NCBI RefSeq assembly: GCF_947255105.1
Contig: NZ_CAMYFP010000011.1
Coordinates: forward strand, 1-43,119
Length of the DNA stretch: 43,119 nt
DNA from: an uncultured Campylobacter sp.
GTDB taxonomy: Bacteria; Campylobacterota; Campylobacteria; Campylobacterales; Campylobacteraceae
Direction: 5' to 3'
Part shown: piece after piece, positions 24,086 to 32,349 of the stretch
Layout: each line of letters begins with the position of its first letter
Position numbering within the stretch: position 1 is the first letter of the stretch
Notes under the pieces: generated by a model
What the model was told of the DNA's origin: nothing
Seen by the model: only the letters and a program-made list of their open reading frames with translations
Database searches by the model: none
Position numbers and translations under genes: made by a program

Positions 24086-25507
24086 TTAGTTTATAACTAT
24101 GCCAATTGAGATTCTATTTCTCATAACCCAAACAAGTGCTTTTTTGTCCTTACCCATAGACTTTAATCTCTTTTCAAAGTCATCGATGGATTTTATCTCA
24201 TGCTCGCCTATTTGAGTTATTATGTCATTTTGTCTAAAGCCATACTCTTGCGCCTTAGAATCCTTTGCTACCTTTGTAACAAAGACGCCATTTGTATCTT
24301 TATCAACTCTAAATTTACTCCTTATCTCATCGCTTAACTTGGTTACGCTAAGACCTTCAATTGGGCTTTTGCTATCCATATCTACTTGAGTGGCTACATC
24401 ACTCATACTTCCTAGTTTAAGCTCTGCGGTTCTTATCTTTTTTGATCTCTCATAGACTATCTTTATCTTGGTATTTGGCTTTTTGGCGCCTATCTCATTT
24501 TTTAGATCATTGGCAGACTTGATATCTACTCCATCAACCTTGACAATGAGATCACCTCGCTTAATCCCAGCTTTGTCGGCTGGCTTGTCCTTTTCGACGT
24601 TGGTTATCAAAGCACCATATTGACTCTTATAAAGCTCTTTTTGATCTTTTGTAAGATTTGCAATATAAACTCCAATAAAACCTCGCTCTATCTTTCCATC
24701 TTCGATAAGTTTTTTAGCAATATCTCTTACCATATTTGAAGGAATTGCAAAACCAACTCCGTTATTGCCGCCACTTTGGCTAAGAATTGCTGAGTTTATC
24801 CCTATCAAAGCACCTCTGCTATCAACTAAAGCGCCACCTGAGTTTCCTGGATTGATAGAGGCATCGGTTTGTATAAAATTTTCATATTGATTTAGTCCTA
24901 AGTTGCTTTTGTTTAGAGCAGAGATGATACCTTGAGTGATAGTACCTCCAACTCCAAATGGATTGCCTATAGCAAAGACAACATCACCCTCCAAAAGCTT
25001 TGAAGAATTCCCAAATTTAATAGGTTCCAAATTTTTCTTTTCAATTTTGATGATAGCAATATCGGTTTTTGGATCACTTCCTATAAGTTTTGCCTCAAAC
25101 TCTTGATCATCATCTAGCATAGTAACCAATATCTCATCGGCACTTTCAACTACGTGATTATTTGTTACAATATAACCATCTTTTGAGATAATAACGCCTG
25201 AGCCAAGAGAGCTTGCCTTTCTACTTCTTTCTTGTGGCATACCAAAGTTAAAGCCAAAAAACTCCTTAAAAAACGGATCGTCAAAAAACTCACTCATAGG
25301 GTGGTTTTGTCTTGTTATGGTCTTGGTAGTTGAGATATTTACAACTGCTTTTTTTGCATCAGCTATGGATGAGTGATAAGATAAGATTTCATTTTGCTTG
25401 GAAGCTGCATCTACTCTTTGTACATCTTCTGGTGCAAATTCAAAATCTATCTTAGTGGCAAATAGAGATGTTGCCAAAACGATACAAAATAAAATAGATT
25501 TTTTCAT
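24086..25507 (-). CDS. htrA: Periplasmic serine protease/chaperone HtrA
   Basis: This 473-residue DegP-type protein has a signal peptide (residues 1-16, ending L-F-A-T), a trypsin-like protease domain with His in T-N-N-H-V-V, Asp in K-T-D-I-A-I, and Ser in G-N-S-G-G-A, and two PDZ domains. It degrades or refolds misfolded envelope proteins. In Campylobacter and Helicobacter HtrA is also secreted and cleaves E-cadherin. ATG 25507 after AAAGGAG is preferred over an upstream in-frame ATG at 25537. Divergent from cbpA-hspR and upstream of cprRS, it forms the stress block of the window. Confidence 0.95.
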   Translation of the reverse strand: MKKSILFCIVLATSLFATKIDFEFAPEDVQRVDAASKQNEILSYHSSIADAKKAVVNISTTKTITRQNHPMSEFFDDPFFKEFFGFNFGMPQERSRKASSLGSGVIISKDGYIVTNNHVVESADEILVTMLDDDQEFEAKLIGSDPKTDIAIIKIEKKNLEPIKFGNSSKLLEGDVVFAIGNPFGVGGTITQGIISALNKSNLGLNQYENFIQTDASINPGNSGGALVDSRGALIGINSAILSQSGGNNGVGFAIPSNMVRDIAKKLIEDGKIERGFIGVYIANLTKDQKELYKSQYGALITNVEKDKPADKAGIKRGDLIVKVDGVDIKSANDLKNEIGAKKPNTKIKIVYERSKKIRTAELKLGSMSDVATQVDMDSKSPIEGLSVTKLSDEIRSKFRVDKDTNGVFVTKVAKDSKAQEYGFRQNDIITQIGEHEIKSIDDFEKRLKSMGKDKKALVWVMRNRISIGIVIN

Positions 25508-25612
25508 TTTTACTCCTTTAATATTTAATCGCATCATTATAAATGGCTCTTATAAATGGTAAATTAACAATAACTTATCCAATAGTTAATAAAAGTAACT
25601 AATAAAAGTTGA

Positions 25613-25641
25613 TTGACTTTGACTAAAGCTTGTGCTATAAT
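25613..25641 (+). promoter_or_regulatory. Canonical sigma-70 promoter of cbpA-hspR
   Basis: TTGACT (25613-25618) and TATAAT (25636-25641) are separated by exactly 17 bases, with an extended TGTGC before the -10. TTGACT is repeated in tandem at 25619-25624. A clear -35 is unusual for this group. It lies 69 bases ahead of the cbpA ATG. Confidence 0.7.
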
Positions 25642-25710
25642 CTGGCTAAATTTAGTTATAGATGTCTATATTAACTTAGTTTATATAGAAAACATAAGGA
25701 TGATTAAAAA

Positions 25711-26574
25711 ATGAGTAAAAATAGTAGTTTATATGAAACTCTTGGAGTTACAAAAGATGCTAGCGGCGAAGAGATAAAAAAAGCCTACAGAAAACTAGCA
25801 AGACAATACCACCCAGATATCAACAAAGAGCCAGGTGCTGAGGATAAATTTAAAGAGATAAATGCCGCTTATGAGATATTGAGCGATGAAGAAAAGAGAA
25901 AACAATACGACACATATGGCGATAATATGTTTGGCGGTCAAAACTTTCATGACTTTGCACAAAGTCACGAAAATATGGATGACTTGAATGATATTTTGAG
26001 AAATATTTTTGGTGATGGCTTTAGAAGTGGTGGCTTTGGTGGTAGTCCATTTGATGGCTTTGGTGCAGCTTTTGAAAACTTAGATCTAAATGCAAGACTT
26101 AAAATTCCCTTTGATTTGGCGGTGCTTGGCGGACAAAAAGAGATAAGCGTTTCAAATGAAAGCTTTAAGATACGCATTCCAGCCGGCATAAGAGATGGCG
26201 AAAAATTAAGAGTTAGAGGCAAAGGCAATATATCCAATAGAACCCGTCAAAGAGGCGATCTTATATTGCAAATTGAGGTTGAGCCAAGCCAAATTTATCA
26301 AAGAAAGGGAGATGATCTCTACAGAGATATTGATATTCCGCTAAAAACTGCATGGTTTGGCGGTAAGGTTGAGCTAAATACCTACAAAAAAGAGGTCACC
26401 ATAAAAATAACACAAGATACCAAAAATGGACAAAAAATCCGCCTTAAAGGATATGGCGTCAAAGACCGAAAAAGCGGTATTTATGGAGATATGTATCTAA
26501 ATGTCAATGTAATATTGCCACCTCTTTCTTCACTTGATGAAGAGCTAAAAAAGTTACTTATAGAAAAGCTTTAA
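25711..26574 (+). CDS. cbpA: CbpA-type DnaJ-like co-chaperone
   Basis: This 287-residue protein has an N-terminal J domain (about 5-70) with the HPD motif in Y-H-P-D-I. A Gly/Phe-rich linker (about 80-120) and two C-terminal substrate-binding beta domains follow. It lacks the CXXCXGXG zinc repeats, which separates CbpA from DnaJ proper. It stimulates DnaK. hspR follows 12 bases later and probably represses this operon, as described for the same gene pair in Campylobacter and Helicobacter. Confidence 0.93.
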   Translation: MSKNSSLYETLGVTKDASGEEIKKAYRKLARQYHPDINKEPGAEDKFKEINAAYEILSDEEKRKQYDTYGDNMFGGQNFHDFAQSHENMDDLNDILRNIFGDGFRSGGFGGSPFDGFGAAFENLDLNARLKIPFDLAVLGGQKEISVSNESFKIRIPAGIRDGEKLRVRGKGNISNRTRQRGDLILQIEVEPSQIYQRKGDDLYRDIDIPLKTAWFGGKVELNTYKKEVTIKITQDTKNGQKIRLKGYGVKDRKSGIYGDMYLNVNVILPPLSSLDEELKKLLIEKL

Positions 26575-26586
26575 AAGGAGTAAAAA

Positions 26587-26958
26587 ATGTCAAAATACGA
26601 TGAGCCACTCTACCTAATAAGCGTTGTTGCAAAGATGCTTGATATCCACCCTCAAACTCTAAGGCAGTATGAGCGTGAAGGACTTATCGAGCCTGATAGA
26701 ACTGATGGAAAAGTTAGACTCTACTCACAAAGAGATTTGGATAAGATAAGTTCTATCTTAAATTTAACAAGACATATGGGGGTAAATTTGGCCGGTGTTG
26801 ATGTTATCTTCAAACTAAAAGAGCAGATGATTGAGTATGAAAATATCATTGATGAGCTAAATAAAGAGCTAGAAGAGCTAAGAGGAGAGAGCTCCAAAAA
26901 GCGAGCATTAGTTAAAAAAAGTAAATTTAATGTGGTTTTTTATGAAGAAAAGAAATAG
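26587..26958 (+). CDS. hspR: Heat shock repressor HspR (MerR family)
   Basis: This 123-residue regulator has a MerR-type winged-helix N-terminus, with Q-T-L-R-Q-Y-E-R-E-G-L near residues 22-32 and R-L-Y-S-Q-R-D-L. A coiled-coil helix (about 75-105) and a basic tail follow. HspR represses chaperone genes, including its own operon, at normal temperature. GGAG at its start and the short gap to cbpA show cotranscription. No perfect HAIR-type inverted repeat was seen upstream of cbpA. Confidence 0.93.
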   Translation: MSKYDEPLYLISVVAKMLDIHPQTLRQYEREGLIEPDRTDGKVRLYSQRDLDKISSILNLTRHMGVNLAGVDVIFKLKEQMIEYENIIDELNKELEELRGESSKKRALVKKSKFNVVFYEEKK

Positions 26959-27021
26959 TTTTCTCTTTGTTAAAAACAATTCTATATAGTTACATAAATA
27001 TATCAAGATAAGGGTTAGAGT

Positions 27022-28473
27022 TTGGAAAATGCACTTTTGCTGATTGGATTTTTGTTTATTATAAGTGTCTTTTTTAGTAAAGTATCTGACAAATACGGTA
27101 TCCCTGCTCTACTTTTTTTCCTAGCTGTTGGAATGCTAGCAGGAAGCGATGGGGTTTTAAAGATTCCATTTGACAATGTAAAAATTGCTGGAGATATCGG
27201 CACTATCGCACTTATCTACATACTTTTTGCAGGCGGACTTGATACCAACATAAAGGCCATCGCTCCTATTTATAAAGCTGGGCTTGTACTTGCAACACTT
27301 GGCGTTATAATAACAGCTCTCATTCTTGGAGCTTTTGTCTATTTTCTACTAAATTTCAGCTTTTTAGAGAGCCTGCTTTTAGCCTCTATCATAAGCTCAA
27401 CTGACGCGGCTGCTGTTTTTGCTATATTGCGCTCCAAAAACATAAAGCTCAAAAACAACATCGGCGAGCTGCTAGAGTTTGAAAGTGGAAGCAACGATCC
27501 AATGGCAATTTTTCTTACAATGACACTAATTTCATTTATGACTATGCCAACCACGCCAAGTGCTACTGAGTGGATAGTTGATCTTTTGTTGCAATTTGGT
27601 CTTGGCGGACTTCTTGGCTATCTCGCAGGAATTGGACTTCCAATACTTATGAATAAAATAAGGCTTAGTGTTTGGGGATTGTATCCTGTGCTAATGCTCT
27701 CCATCGTAGTCTTTTTGTTTGGGATTTGCACTAAAATTGGCGGCAATGGCTATATTGCGGTCTATATCGCCGGTATCTTTGCCAACAAAAAAGACTTTGT
27801 CCATAAGAAAAATTTAGTTGGTTTTTTTGATGGAATCGCCTGGCTTATGCAGGTATTTATCTTTTTGACATTGGGACTTCTTGTCTATCCAACAGAGCTT
27901 CCATCTGTAGCGATAATTAGCTTAATATTATCGATATTTTTGATGTTTGTAGCAAGACCAATAAGCGTATTTATCGGACTTATCTTTACCAAATTTAAGA
28001 TAAAAGAGAAGAGCTTTATCTCGTGGGTTGGCTTTAGGGGCGTTGTTCCTATAATACTTGCCACCTATCCATTGGCTCATGGTATAGAAAATGGACAAAC
28101 TATTTTTAACATTGTCTTTTTTATGGTTCTTATCTCTGTTTTGCTTCAAGGTGCAACTTTAGGGAAGATGGCTGTATGGCTAGATATCAAAGCACCTCTT
28201 GCAGAGCCAATCTCTCCAACAGCTGGAAAGCCAATATTTTATAGCGGTATAAGACAATTTAGCGTCCCTGAGAAGTCCAAATTTATTGGGCATAACTTAG
28301 CAGAAGCTGAGTTTAGTAAAGATTTTTTGATAGTTCTTATAAAAAGAGGCGATAACTTCTTTAAGCCAACTGGCTCTTATGACTTTGAAGAAGGCGATGT
28401 TGTGCTAGTCTATTGCAAAGATGAGGATCTTTATAACTCCATTTTAAAAGAGTTTGACGAAAGAGTAGCCTAA
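27022..28473 (+). CDS. K+/H+ antiporter of the NhaP2/CvrA type
   Basis: This 483-residue membrane protein has about 12 hydrophobic spans of the CPA1/CPA2 sodium/proton exchanger fold, including an S-S-T-D-A-A-A-V-F segment with the transport aspartate near residue 123. A soluble TrkA-C-like domain follows (about 400-480). This architecture fits NhaP2/CvrA antiporters, which export K+ or Na+ against protons and support volume and pH control. The start is TTG, seven bases after AAGGG; no ATG gives a complete first span. The equivalent C. jejuni neighbour of hspR is annotated as a Kef-type antiporter. Confidence 0.86.
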   Translation: MENALLLIGFLFIISVFFSKVSDKYGIPALLFFLAVGMLAGSDGVLKIPFDNVKIAGDIGTIALIYILFAGGLDTNIKAIAPIYKAGLVLATLGVIITALILGAFVYFLLNFSFLESLLLASIISSTDAAAVFAILRSKNIKLKNNIGELLEFESGSNDPMAIFLTMTLISFMTMPTTPSATEWIVDLLLQFGLGGLLGYLAGIGLPILMNKIRLSVWGLYPVLMLSIVVFLFGICTKIGGNGYIAVYIAGIFANKKDFVHKKNLVGFFDGIAWLMQVFIFLTLGLLVYPTELPSVAIISLILSIFLMFVARPISVFIGLIFTKFKIKEKSFISWVGFRGVVPIILATYPLAHGIENGQTIFNIVFFMVLISVLLQGATLGKMAVWLDIKAPLAEPISPTAGKPIFYSGIRQFSVPEKSKFIGHNLAEAEFSKDFLIVLIKRGDNFFKPTGSYDFEEGDVVLVYCKDEDLYNSILKEFDERVA

Positions 28474-28480
28474 GCTACTC
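28463..28480. terminator. Hairpin between convergent antiporter and cysK genes
   Basis: GAGTAGC / GCTACTC with a CTAA loop forms a 7-bp stem that contains the antiporter stop codon and overlaps the cysK stop, leaving a one-base gap between the genes. It is a likely two-way terminator, though without long T-runs. Confidence 0.55.
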
Positions 28481-29392
28481 ATCAAATATCTTCGTTGAGA
28501 GATATCTCTCGCCCGTATCTGGCAAAACTGTTACTATGTTTTTGCCTCTATTTTCATCTTTGTTGGCCAAAAGAGCTGCTGCAAAGACATTTGCGCCACT
28601 TGAAATACCAGCTAAAACTCCCTCTTCTTTGGCAAGCTTTATCGCTGCATGGATAGCATCTTCGTTGCTTACATCAATAACCTCATCTATAAGCTCTCTT
28701 TTTAAATTCAAAGGAACAAAATTTGCTCCAATGCCTTGAATTTTGTGAGAACCAGCTCTTCCTTGAGCAAGAAGCGGACTAGAAAGTGGCTCAACAGCGA
28801 CGATTTTTATCTTTTTATTTTTTAGCTTTAAACTCTTAGCAATACCGCTAATCGTCCCACCAGTGCCAAAACCAGCAACTACTATATCAACCTTGCCATC
28901 TAGTGCATTCCAAATTTCTACTGCGGTAGTTTTTTCATGAGCTAGTGGATTTAGAGGGTTTTCAAACTGCTTTGGCATAAAGGAATTTGGGCTATTTTTT
29001 GCAAGCTCTTCTGCCTTATCTACTGCACCTTGCATACCCAAAGATGGCTCCGTTAGAACTAAATTTGCACCAAAAGCCTTAAGAAGCTGCTGTCTTTCAA
29101 TACTCATTGATGATGGCATAGTAAGAGTTAGTTTTAGTCCAAAAACAGCACAAACCATAGCAAGTGCAACTCCCATATTGCCACTTGTTGGCTCAAAAAT
29201 CTCACTATTTGTATCTATAAGCCCCCTATCTAGCGCGTCTTTTATAATCATAAATGCCGCCCTATCTTTGATGGAGTGGCTTGGATTTAGATACTCAACT
29301 TTGGCAAATATGTTTGCATTTTGGCTAAATTTATTTATCTTAAGAAGCGGAGTATTGCCTATTAGCTCTGTTACATTATTTGCAACTCTCAT
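28475..29392 (-). CDS. cysK: Cysteine synthase (O-acetylserine sulfhydrylase)
   Basis: This 305-residue fold-type II PLP enzyme makes cysteine from O-acetylserine and sulfide. The PLP lysine lies in H-S-I-K-D-R-A, and G-F-G-T-G-G-T forms the phosphate-binding loop. The substrate loop reads P-T-S-G-N-M-G rather than the common T-S-G-N-T-G, so one position differs. CysM-type activity cannot be excluded. It overlaps metY by ATGA, placing the two sulfide-incorporating enzymes in one operon. Confidence 0.88.
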   Translation of the reverse strand: MRVANNVTELIGNTPLLKINKFSQNANIFAKVEYLNPSHSIKDRAAFMIIKDALDRGLIDTNSEIFEPTSGNMGVALAMVCAVFGLKLTLTMPSSMSIERQQLLKAFGANLVLTEPSLGMQGAVDKAEELAKNSPNSFMPKQFENPLNPLAHEKTTAVEIWNALDGKVDIVVAGFGTGGTISGIAKSLKLKNKKIKIVAVEPLSSPLLAQGRAGSHKIQGIGANFVPLNLKRELIDEVIDVSNEDAIHAAIKLAKEEGVLAGISSGANVFAAALLANKDENRGKNIVTVLPDTGERYLSTKIFDE

Positions 29393-30663
29393 TTCATCGC
29401 TCCTTTTAGGTCATCTATTAGGTCATCTACATTTTCAAGCCCTACACTTAGGCGAATAAGTCCCTCATCGATATTTGCTGCTGCCAACTCCTCTTTGCTT
29501 AATTGCTGATGAGTTGTGCTTGCAGGATGAGTAATGACTGACTTTGTATCGCCGATATTTACAACAATATTAAAAATCTTTACTCTATCAAGAATCTGTT
29601 TTGCAAAATCAAAACTCTCCACCTCAAAGCAAAGAAGCCCAGAAGCCATACCATCTTTAAAATCTCTTTTTATTCTCTCATATCCTTTAGATCCTTTTAG
29701 GCCAGGATAATTGACAGACTTTACCTTTGGGTGTGATTGTAAAAACTCAGCTACCTTCAAAGCACTTTTTGAATGCTCTTTAACACGAACTGAGAGTGTC
29801 TCAAGTCCCTGTATAAGTTGAAAAGAGTTAAAAGGCGATAGAGTTATGCCAAAATCCCTAAGTATAGAGAGCCTTATGCGAAGTGTAAAGATATCAAATG
29901 TATCAAAAGGAAGCTCTGCATAGATAAGCCCATGATAGCTCTCATCAGGACTATTAAAGTGGCTATATCGTTTGTTACCTTTTAGCTTGTCGTTAAGCTC
30001 ATTGTTTGAGATGACAACTCCTGCAATACTTAGCCCATGACCGCTTATATATTTGCTAGCGCTATGAACTACTACATCGATACCATGAGATAGTGGATTG
30101 TATAAAACAGGTGTCGCAACGGTGTTATCAGCTATGCTTATAACGCCATATTTGTTTGAAATTTGCGCTATTTTGTCTGTGTTGCCAACTGCAAGTTGAG
30201 GATTGGATAGTGTTTCATAAATAATTGCTCTACTTTTATCATCAATCTTTGCTTCAAGATCATCTGCGCTGTCTGAGTCAAAAAGCCTAGTCTCAATACC
30301 AAATCTCTTCAAAGTGTGAACGCATAGTGATGTTGTTCCGCCATAGAGCTTTTTGGATATTATGATGTTTTCGCCGCTCTTTGCAAGATTGGCAATTGCC
30401 GCAAACATAGCAGCTTGGCCGCTTGATACGGCAATTGCAGCCCGTCCCTGCTCCATTGCGGCAACTCTTGCCTCTAGCACATCTGTAGTTGGATTGGTAA
30501 GTCTTGAGTAAATTTGCCCAACTTCTCTTAACGCAAAACGATCAGCGGCTATCTTGGTTGTAAAAAAATTATAAGCGGTAGTTTGATAGATAGGCACTGC
30601 CATCGCACCGAAACTATCCTTGTTATCATAGCCTAGATGAGTCGCTATAGTCTCTAACTTCAT
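29389..30663 (-). CDS. metY: O-acetylhomoserine sulfhydrylase
   Basis: This 424-residue Cys/Met-metabolism PLP enzyme converts O-acetylhomoserine and sulfide to homocysteine. The N-terminus A-T-H-L-G-Y-D, the S-S-G-Q-A-A segment, and the PLP lysine in H-S-A-S-K-Y-I-S-G-H all fit MetY. The length of about 425 favours MetY over MetB (about 380). The substrate would come from MetX at 7044-8159. AAGGAGAAAAT precedes the ATG. Two 21-base sites upstream (30680-30728) may regulate the metY-cysK operon. Confidence 0.92.
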   Translation of the reverse strand: MKLETIATHLGYDNKDSFGAMAVPIYQTTAYNFFTTKIAADRFALREVGQIYSRLTNPTTDVLEARVAAMEQGRAAIAVSSGQAAMFAAIANLAKSGENIIISKKLYGGTTSLCVHTLKRFGIETRLFDSDSADDLEAKIDDKSRAIIYETLSNPQLAVGNTDKIAQISNKYGVISIADNTVATPVLYNPLSHGIDVVVHSASKYISGHGLSIAGVVISNNELNDKLKGNKRYSHFNSPDESYHGLIYAELPFDTFDIFTLRIRLSILRDFGITLSPFNSFQLIQGLETLSVRVKEHSKSALKVAEFLQSHPKVKSVNYPGLKGSKGYERIKRDFKDGMASGLLCFEVESFDFAKQILDRVKIFNIVVNIGDTKSVITHPASTTHQQLSKEELAAANIDEGLIRLSVGLENVDDLIDDLKGAMK

Positions 30664-30679
30664 ATTTTCTCCTTAGTTT

Positions 30680-30728
30680 TAAATTTATCAATAATAGTTA
30701 ATTAGTGTAAATTTATCTACGATAGTTA
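30680..30728 (-). promoter_or_regulatory. Paired 21-base repeats upstream of metY (candidate operator)
   Basis: Two 21-base direct repeats, at 30680-30700 and 30708-30728, match at 18 of 21 positions and are 28 bases apart start to start. On the minus strand each reads TAACTAT, four variable bases, then GATAAATTTA, allowing for the mismatches. The copy at 30708 contains TATC-GTA-GATA, an inverted repeat. Position 17-65 bases upstream of the metY ATG fits a repressor or activator site. The regulator is unknown. Confidence 0.5.
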
Positions 30729-30794
30729 TAAATTTATGCTCAAATTTAGAGTCCAAAATAGCAAAAATCCAACTTTTTAGCTAAAATAAGAGCC

Positions 30795-31124
30795 ATGAAA
30801 ACAGATAATAAATTTGATAGAGTTAAGTATATAAGGGCGCTTGAGCACTTTGCAAATTCCGCCATCTCCATCCTAAAAAGAGATGATTTTGATGAAGAAC
30901 TTTTTAAAAACAGAGTGACCAAAAACCTCCAAGCTCTAAATCTCATTCAAAAAAGCTACCTAGATCGCCCATATACAAAGGCTCTTGAGACTTTTGTAGG
31001 GCTAGTTGCTTCATTTGAGACAAAAGAGCTGCTTCTAAAGGAGGCAAATAGGCTGGAAAAATTAAAAAAGTCAAAAACCTACAAAAAAGAGAAGCACAAA
31101 AATAAGAAATTTGATGAATATTGA
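30795..31124 (+). CDS. Conserved-looking hypothetical protein, 109 residues
   Basis: The protein is not recognised. It is soluble, mostly helical by composition, with no signal or membrane span, and ends in a strongly basic stretch rich in Lys (about residues 90-105). A weak AAGAG precedes the ATG. It is divergent from metY and 103 bases upstream of tRNA-Lys. The basic tail might suggest nucleic acid contact, but this is only a guess. Confidence 0.7.
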   Translation: MKTDNKFDRVKYIRALEHFANSAISILKRDDFDEELFKNRVTKNLQALNLIQKSYLDRPYTKALETFVGLVASFETKELLLKEANRLEKLKKSKTYKKEKHKNKKFDEY

Positions 31125-31227
31125 TAGCTTAAATTTCAAAATTGAAATTTAAACAATTTTTTTAAAAAAATAGTCAAATTTAAGTATAAATTTAACTACT
31201 CTTGGATAAATTTAACGCTTATTTAGT

Positions 31228-31303
31228 GTCTCATTAGCTCAGCTGGTAGAGCATCTGACTCTTAATCAGAGGGCCGCAGGTTCGAACCCTGCATGGGACA
31301 CCA
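31228..31303 (+). tRNA. tRNA-Lys (anticodon CTT)
   Basis: A 76-base cloverleaf with encoded CCA. The acceptor GTCTCAT pairs with ATGGGAC (one G-T pair). The D arm is GCTC/GAGC. The anticodon arm TCTGA/TCAGA encloses CTCTTAA with CTT at 31261-31263. The T arm is GCAGG/CCTGC around TTCGAAC. CTT reads AAG (Lys), and the overall sequence resembles bacterial tRNA-Lys. Confidence 0.95.
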
Positions 31304-31370
31304 CTTTTATCTACTTTTTGCCTAAATTTAGCCATTTTACATTTTTAGTTGTGCGGCAAGTTATACAATT

Positions 31371-31401
31371 TTTTTAAACTACATTATTTTTAAACTACAT
31401 T
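31371..31401. repeat. Two-copy 16-base tandem repeat
   Basis: TTTTTAAACTACATT occurs at 31371-31385 and 31387-31401, separated by one A, in the spacer between tRNA-Lys and the lipoprotein gene. It is probably a local slippage duplication. Confidence 0.7.
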
Positions 31402-31532
31402 TACTGTTTTTAGGCTCAAATTTAGAGCAATAATATAAATTTAAAGTCCAATATGATAAAATCCACCGAAAATATTTTGCTTGTTTATACTTTAAAATTT
31501 AGATGAAATAAAATTTTTTAAAAGGATTAAAG

Positions 31533-32009
31533 ATGTTTAAAAACATATTTAAATTTCTATTGTTATGTTGTGGTCTGTTTTTGCTAACTGGTTGTTCAAC
31601 AGGAATGGTAAAAGCAAGTCCAGAAAGAAGTGCATTGGTTAAGGAATTTAACAATCCACCAGAGGGCAAGGCTGGTCTCTATTTGTATAAGCATACAGCT
31701 GGATCTTTTCGCAGCCCTGGCGAGGCTCTTAGAACTGCTTACTTGGATGATCAAGCTATAGCTAAATTGAAGCAATATTACTTTATCTATATGGATGTTG
31801 AGCCTGGCGAACATACTATCTCTGTAGAGAGTGAATTTAGCCCTAATAAATTAAAAATTTTATTTGAAAAGGGCAAAAATTATTTTGTTAGACAATACCT
31901 AAAAATTGGTATTTTTGTAAATGGCTCGAATGTAGTTTTGATGGATGAAGAGAAGGCTAAAAAAGCACTAAAAGACGATGATTATATATTGGTCGAATTT
32001 AGAAAATAA
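31533..32009 (+). CDS. DUF2846-like lipoprotein
   Basis: This 158-residue protein has a hydrophobic signal ending in L-T-G-C, with Cys21 as the lipid anchor. The mature domain shows the DUF2846 layout: G-K-A-G-L-Y-L-Y-K near 48-56, Y-F-I-Y-M-D-V-E-P-G-E-H near 87-98, and G-K-N-Y-F-V-R near 118. It belongs to the same broad type as the protein at 620-1105. AAAGGA precedes the ATG, and a possible -10 TATACT lies at 31486-31491. Function is unknown. Confidence 0.8.
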   Translation: MFKNIFKFLLLCCGLFLLTGCSTGMVKASPERSALVKEFNNPPEGKAGLYLYKHTAGSFRSPGEALRTAYLDDQAIAKLKQYYFIYMDVEPGEHTISVESEFSPNKLKILFEKGKNYFVRQYLKIGIFVNGSNVVLMDEEKAKKALKDDDYILVEFRK

Positions 32010-32020
32010 AATAGAGCTGT

Positions 32021-32036
32021 AGGGTAAATTTACCCT
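32021..32036 (+). terminator. Palindrome after the second DUF2846-like gene
   Basis: AGGGTAAATTTACCCT is a perfect 16-base palindrome 11 bases after the stop codon. With no unpaired loop bases it would form a shorter hairpin in RNA. It may act as a terminator or a protein site. Confidence 0.35.
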
Positions 32037-32349
32037 GCACTTATAAATTTATTTTTTACAGATATTCTTACAAAAGTGCTGTTTGATAAAAAACAGACAA
32101 AATGACCAATAGCTGGATAAACGCACCAAAGTTTTATAAAATAAGATTAAGAGAAAATTAAATTTAAACAGCGAAAAATTAGCACAACCAATCACCACAT
32201 ACTTTAAGCTCCATTAAAAGCATGGTAAATATATAGCCAACCAAGATTCTAAATTTGACTGCATAGAGTAGTCTAGATTGATGAGCTAAATATGTTAGAT
32301 AGAGAAATTAAATTTCAACTATCTTCTAGCTCTAAAAATTAATTTAAAT
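32037..32349. other. Degenerate gene-free spacer
   Basis: The spacer between the lipoprotein gene and the pyrE stop holds no intact reading frame. On the minus strand broken hydrophobic segments appear, for example F-G-A-F-I-Q-L-L near 32090-32135, interrupted by several stops. They could be remains of a membrane protein gene, but no family is recognisable. Confidence 0.4.

Noticed and set aside
25508..25710. HAIR-type HspR operator upstream of cbpA
   Set aside because: No CTTGAGT-N7-ACTCAAG or close variant was found by eye. The weak CTTT-GACT-AAAG inverted repeat is too short to call.
30664..30794. SAM riboswitch before metY
   Set aside because: No SAM-I or SAM-II helices or conserved boxes are visible. 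The paired 21-base repeats look more like protein sites.
32037..32349. Pseudogene of a membrane protein
   Set aside because: Hydrophobic fragments are broken by many stops and match no family that I can name, so it is described only as a degenerate spacer.
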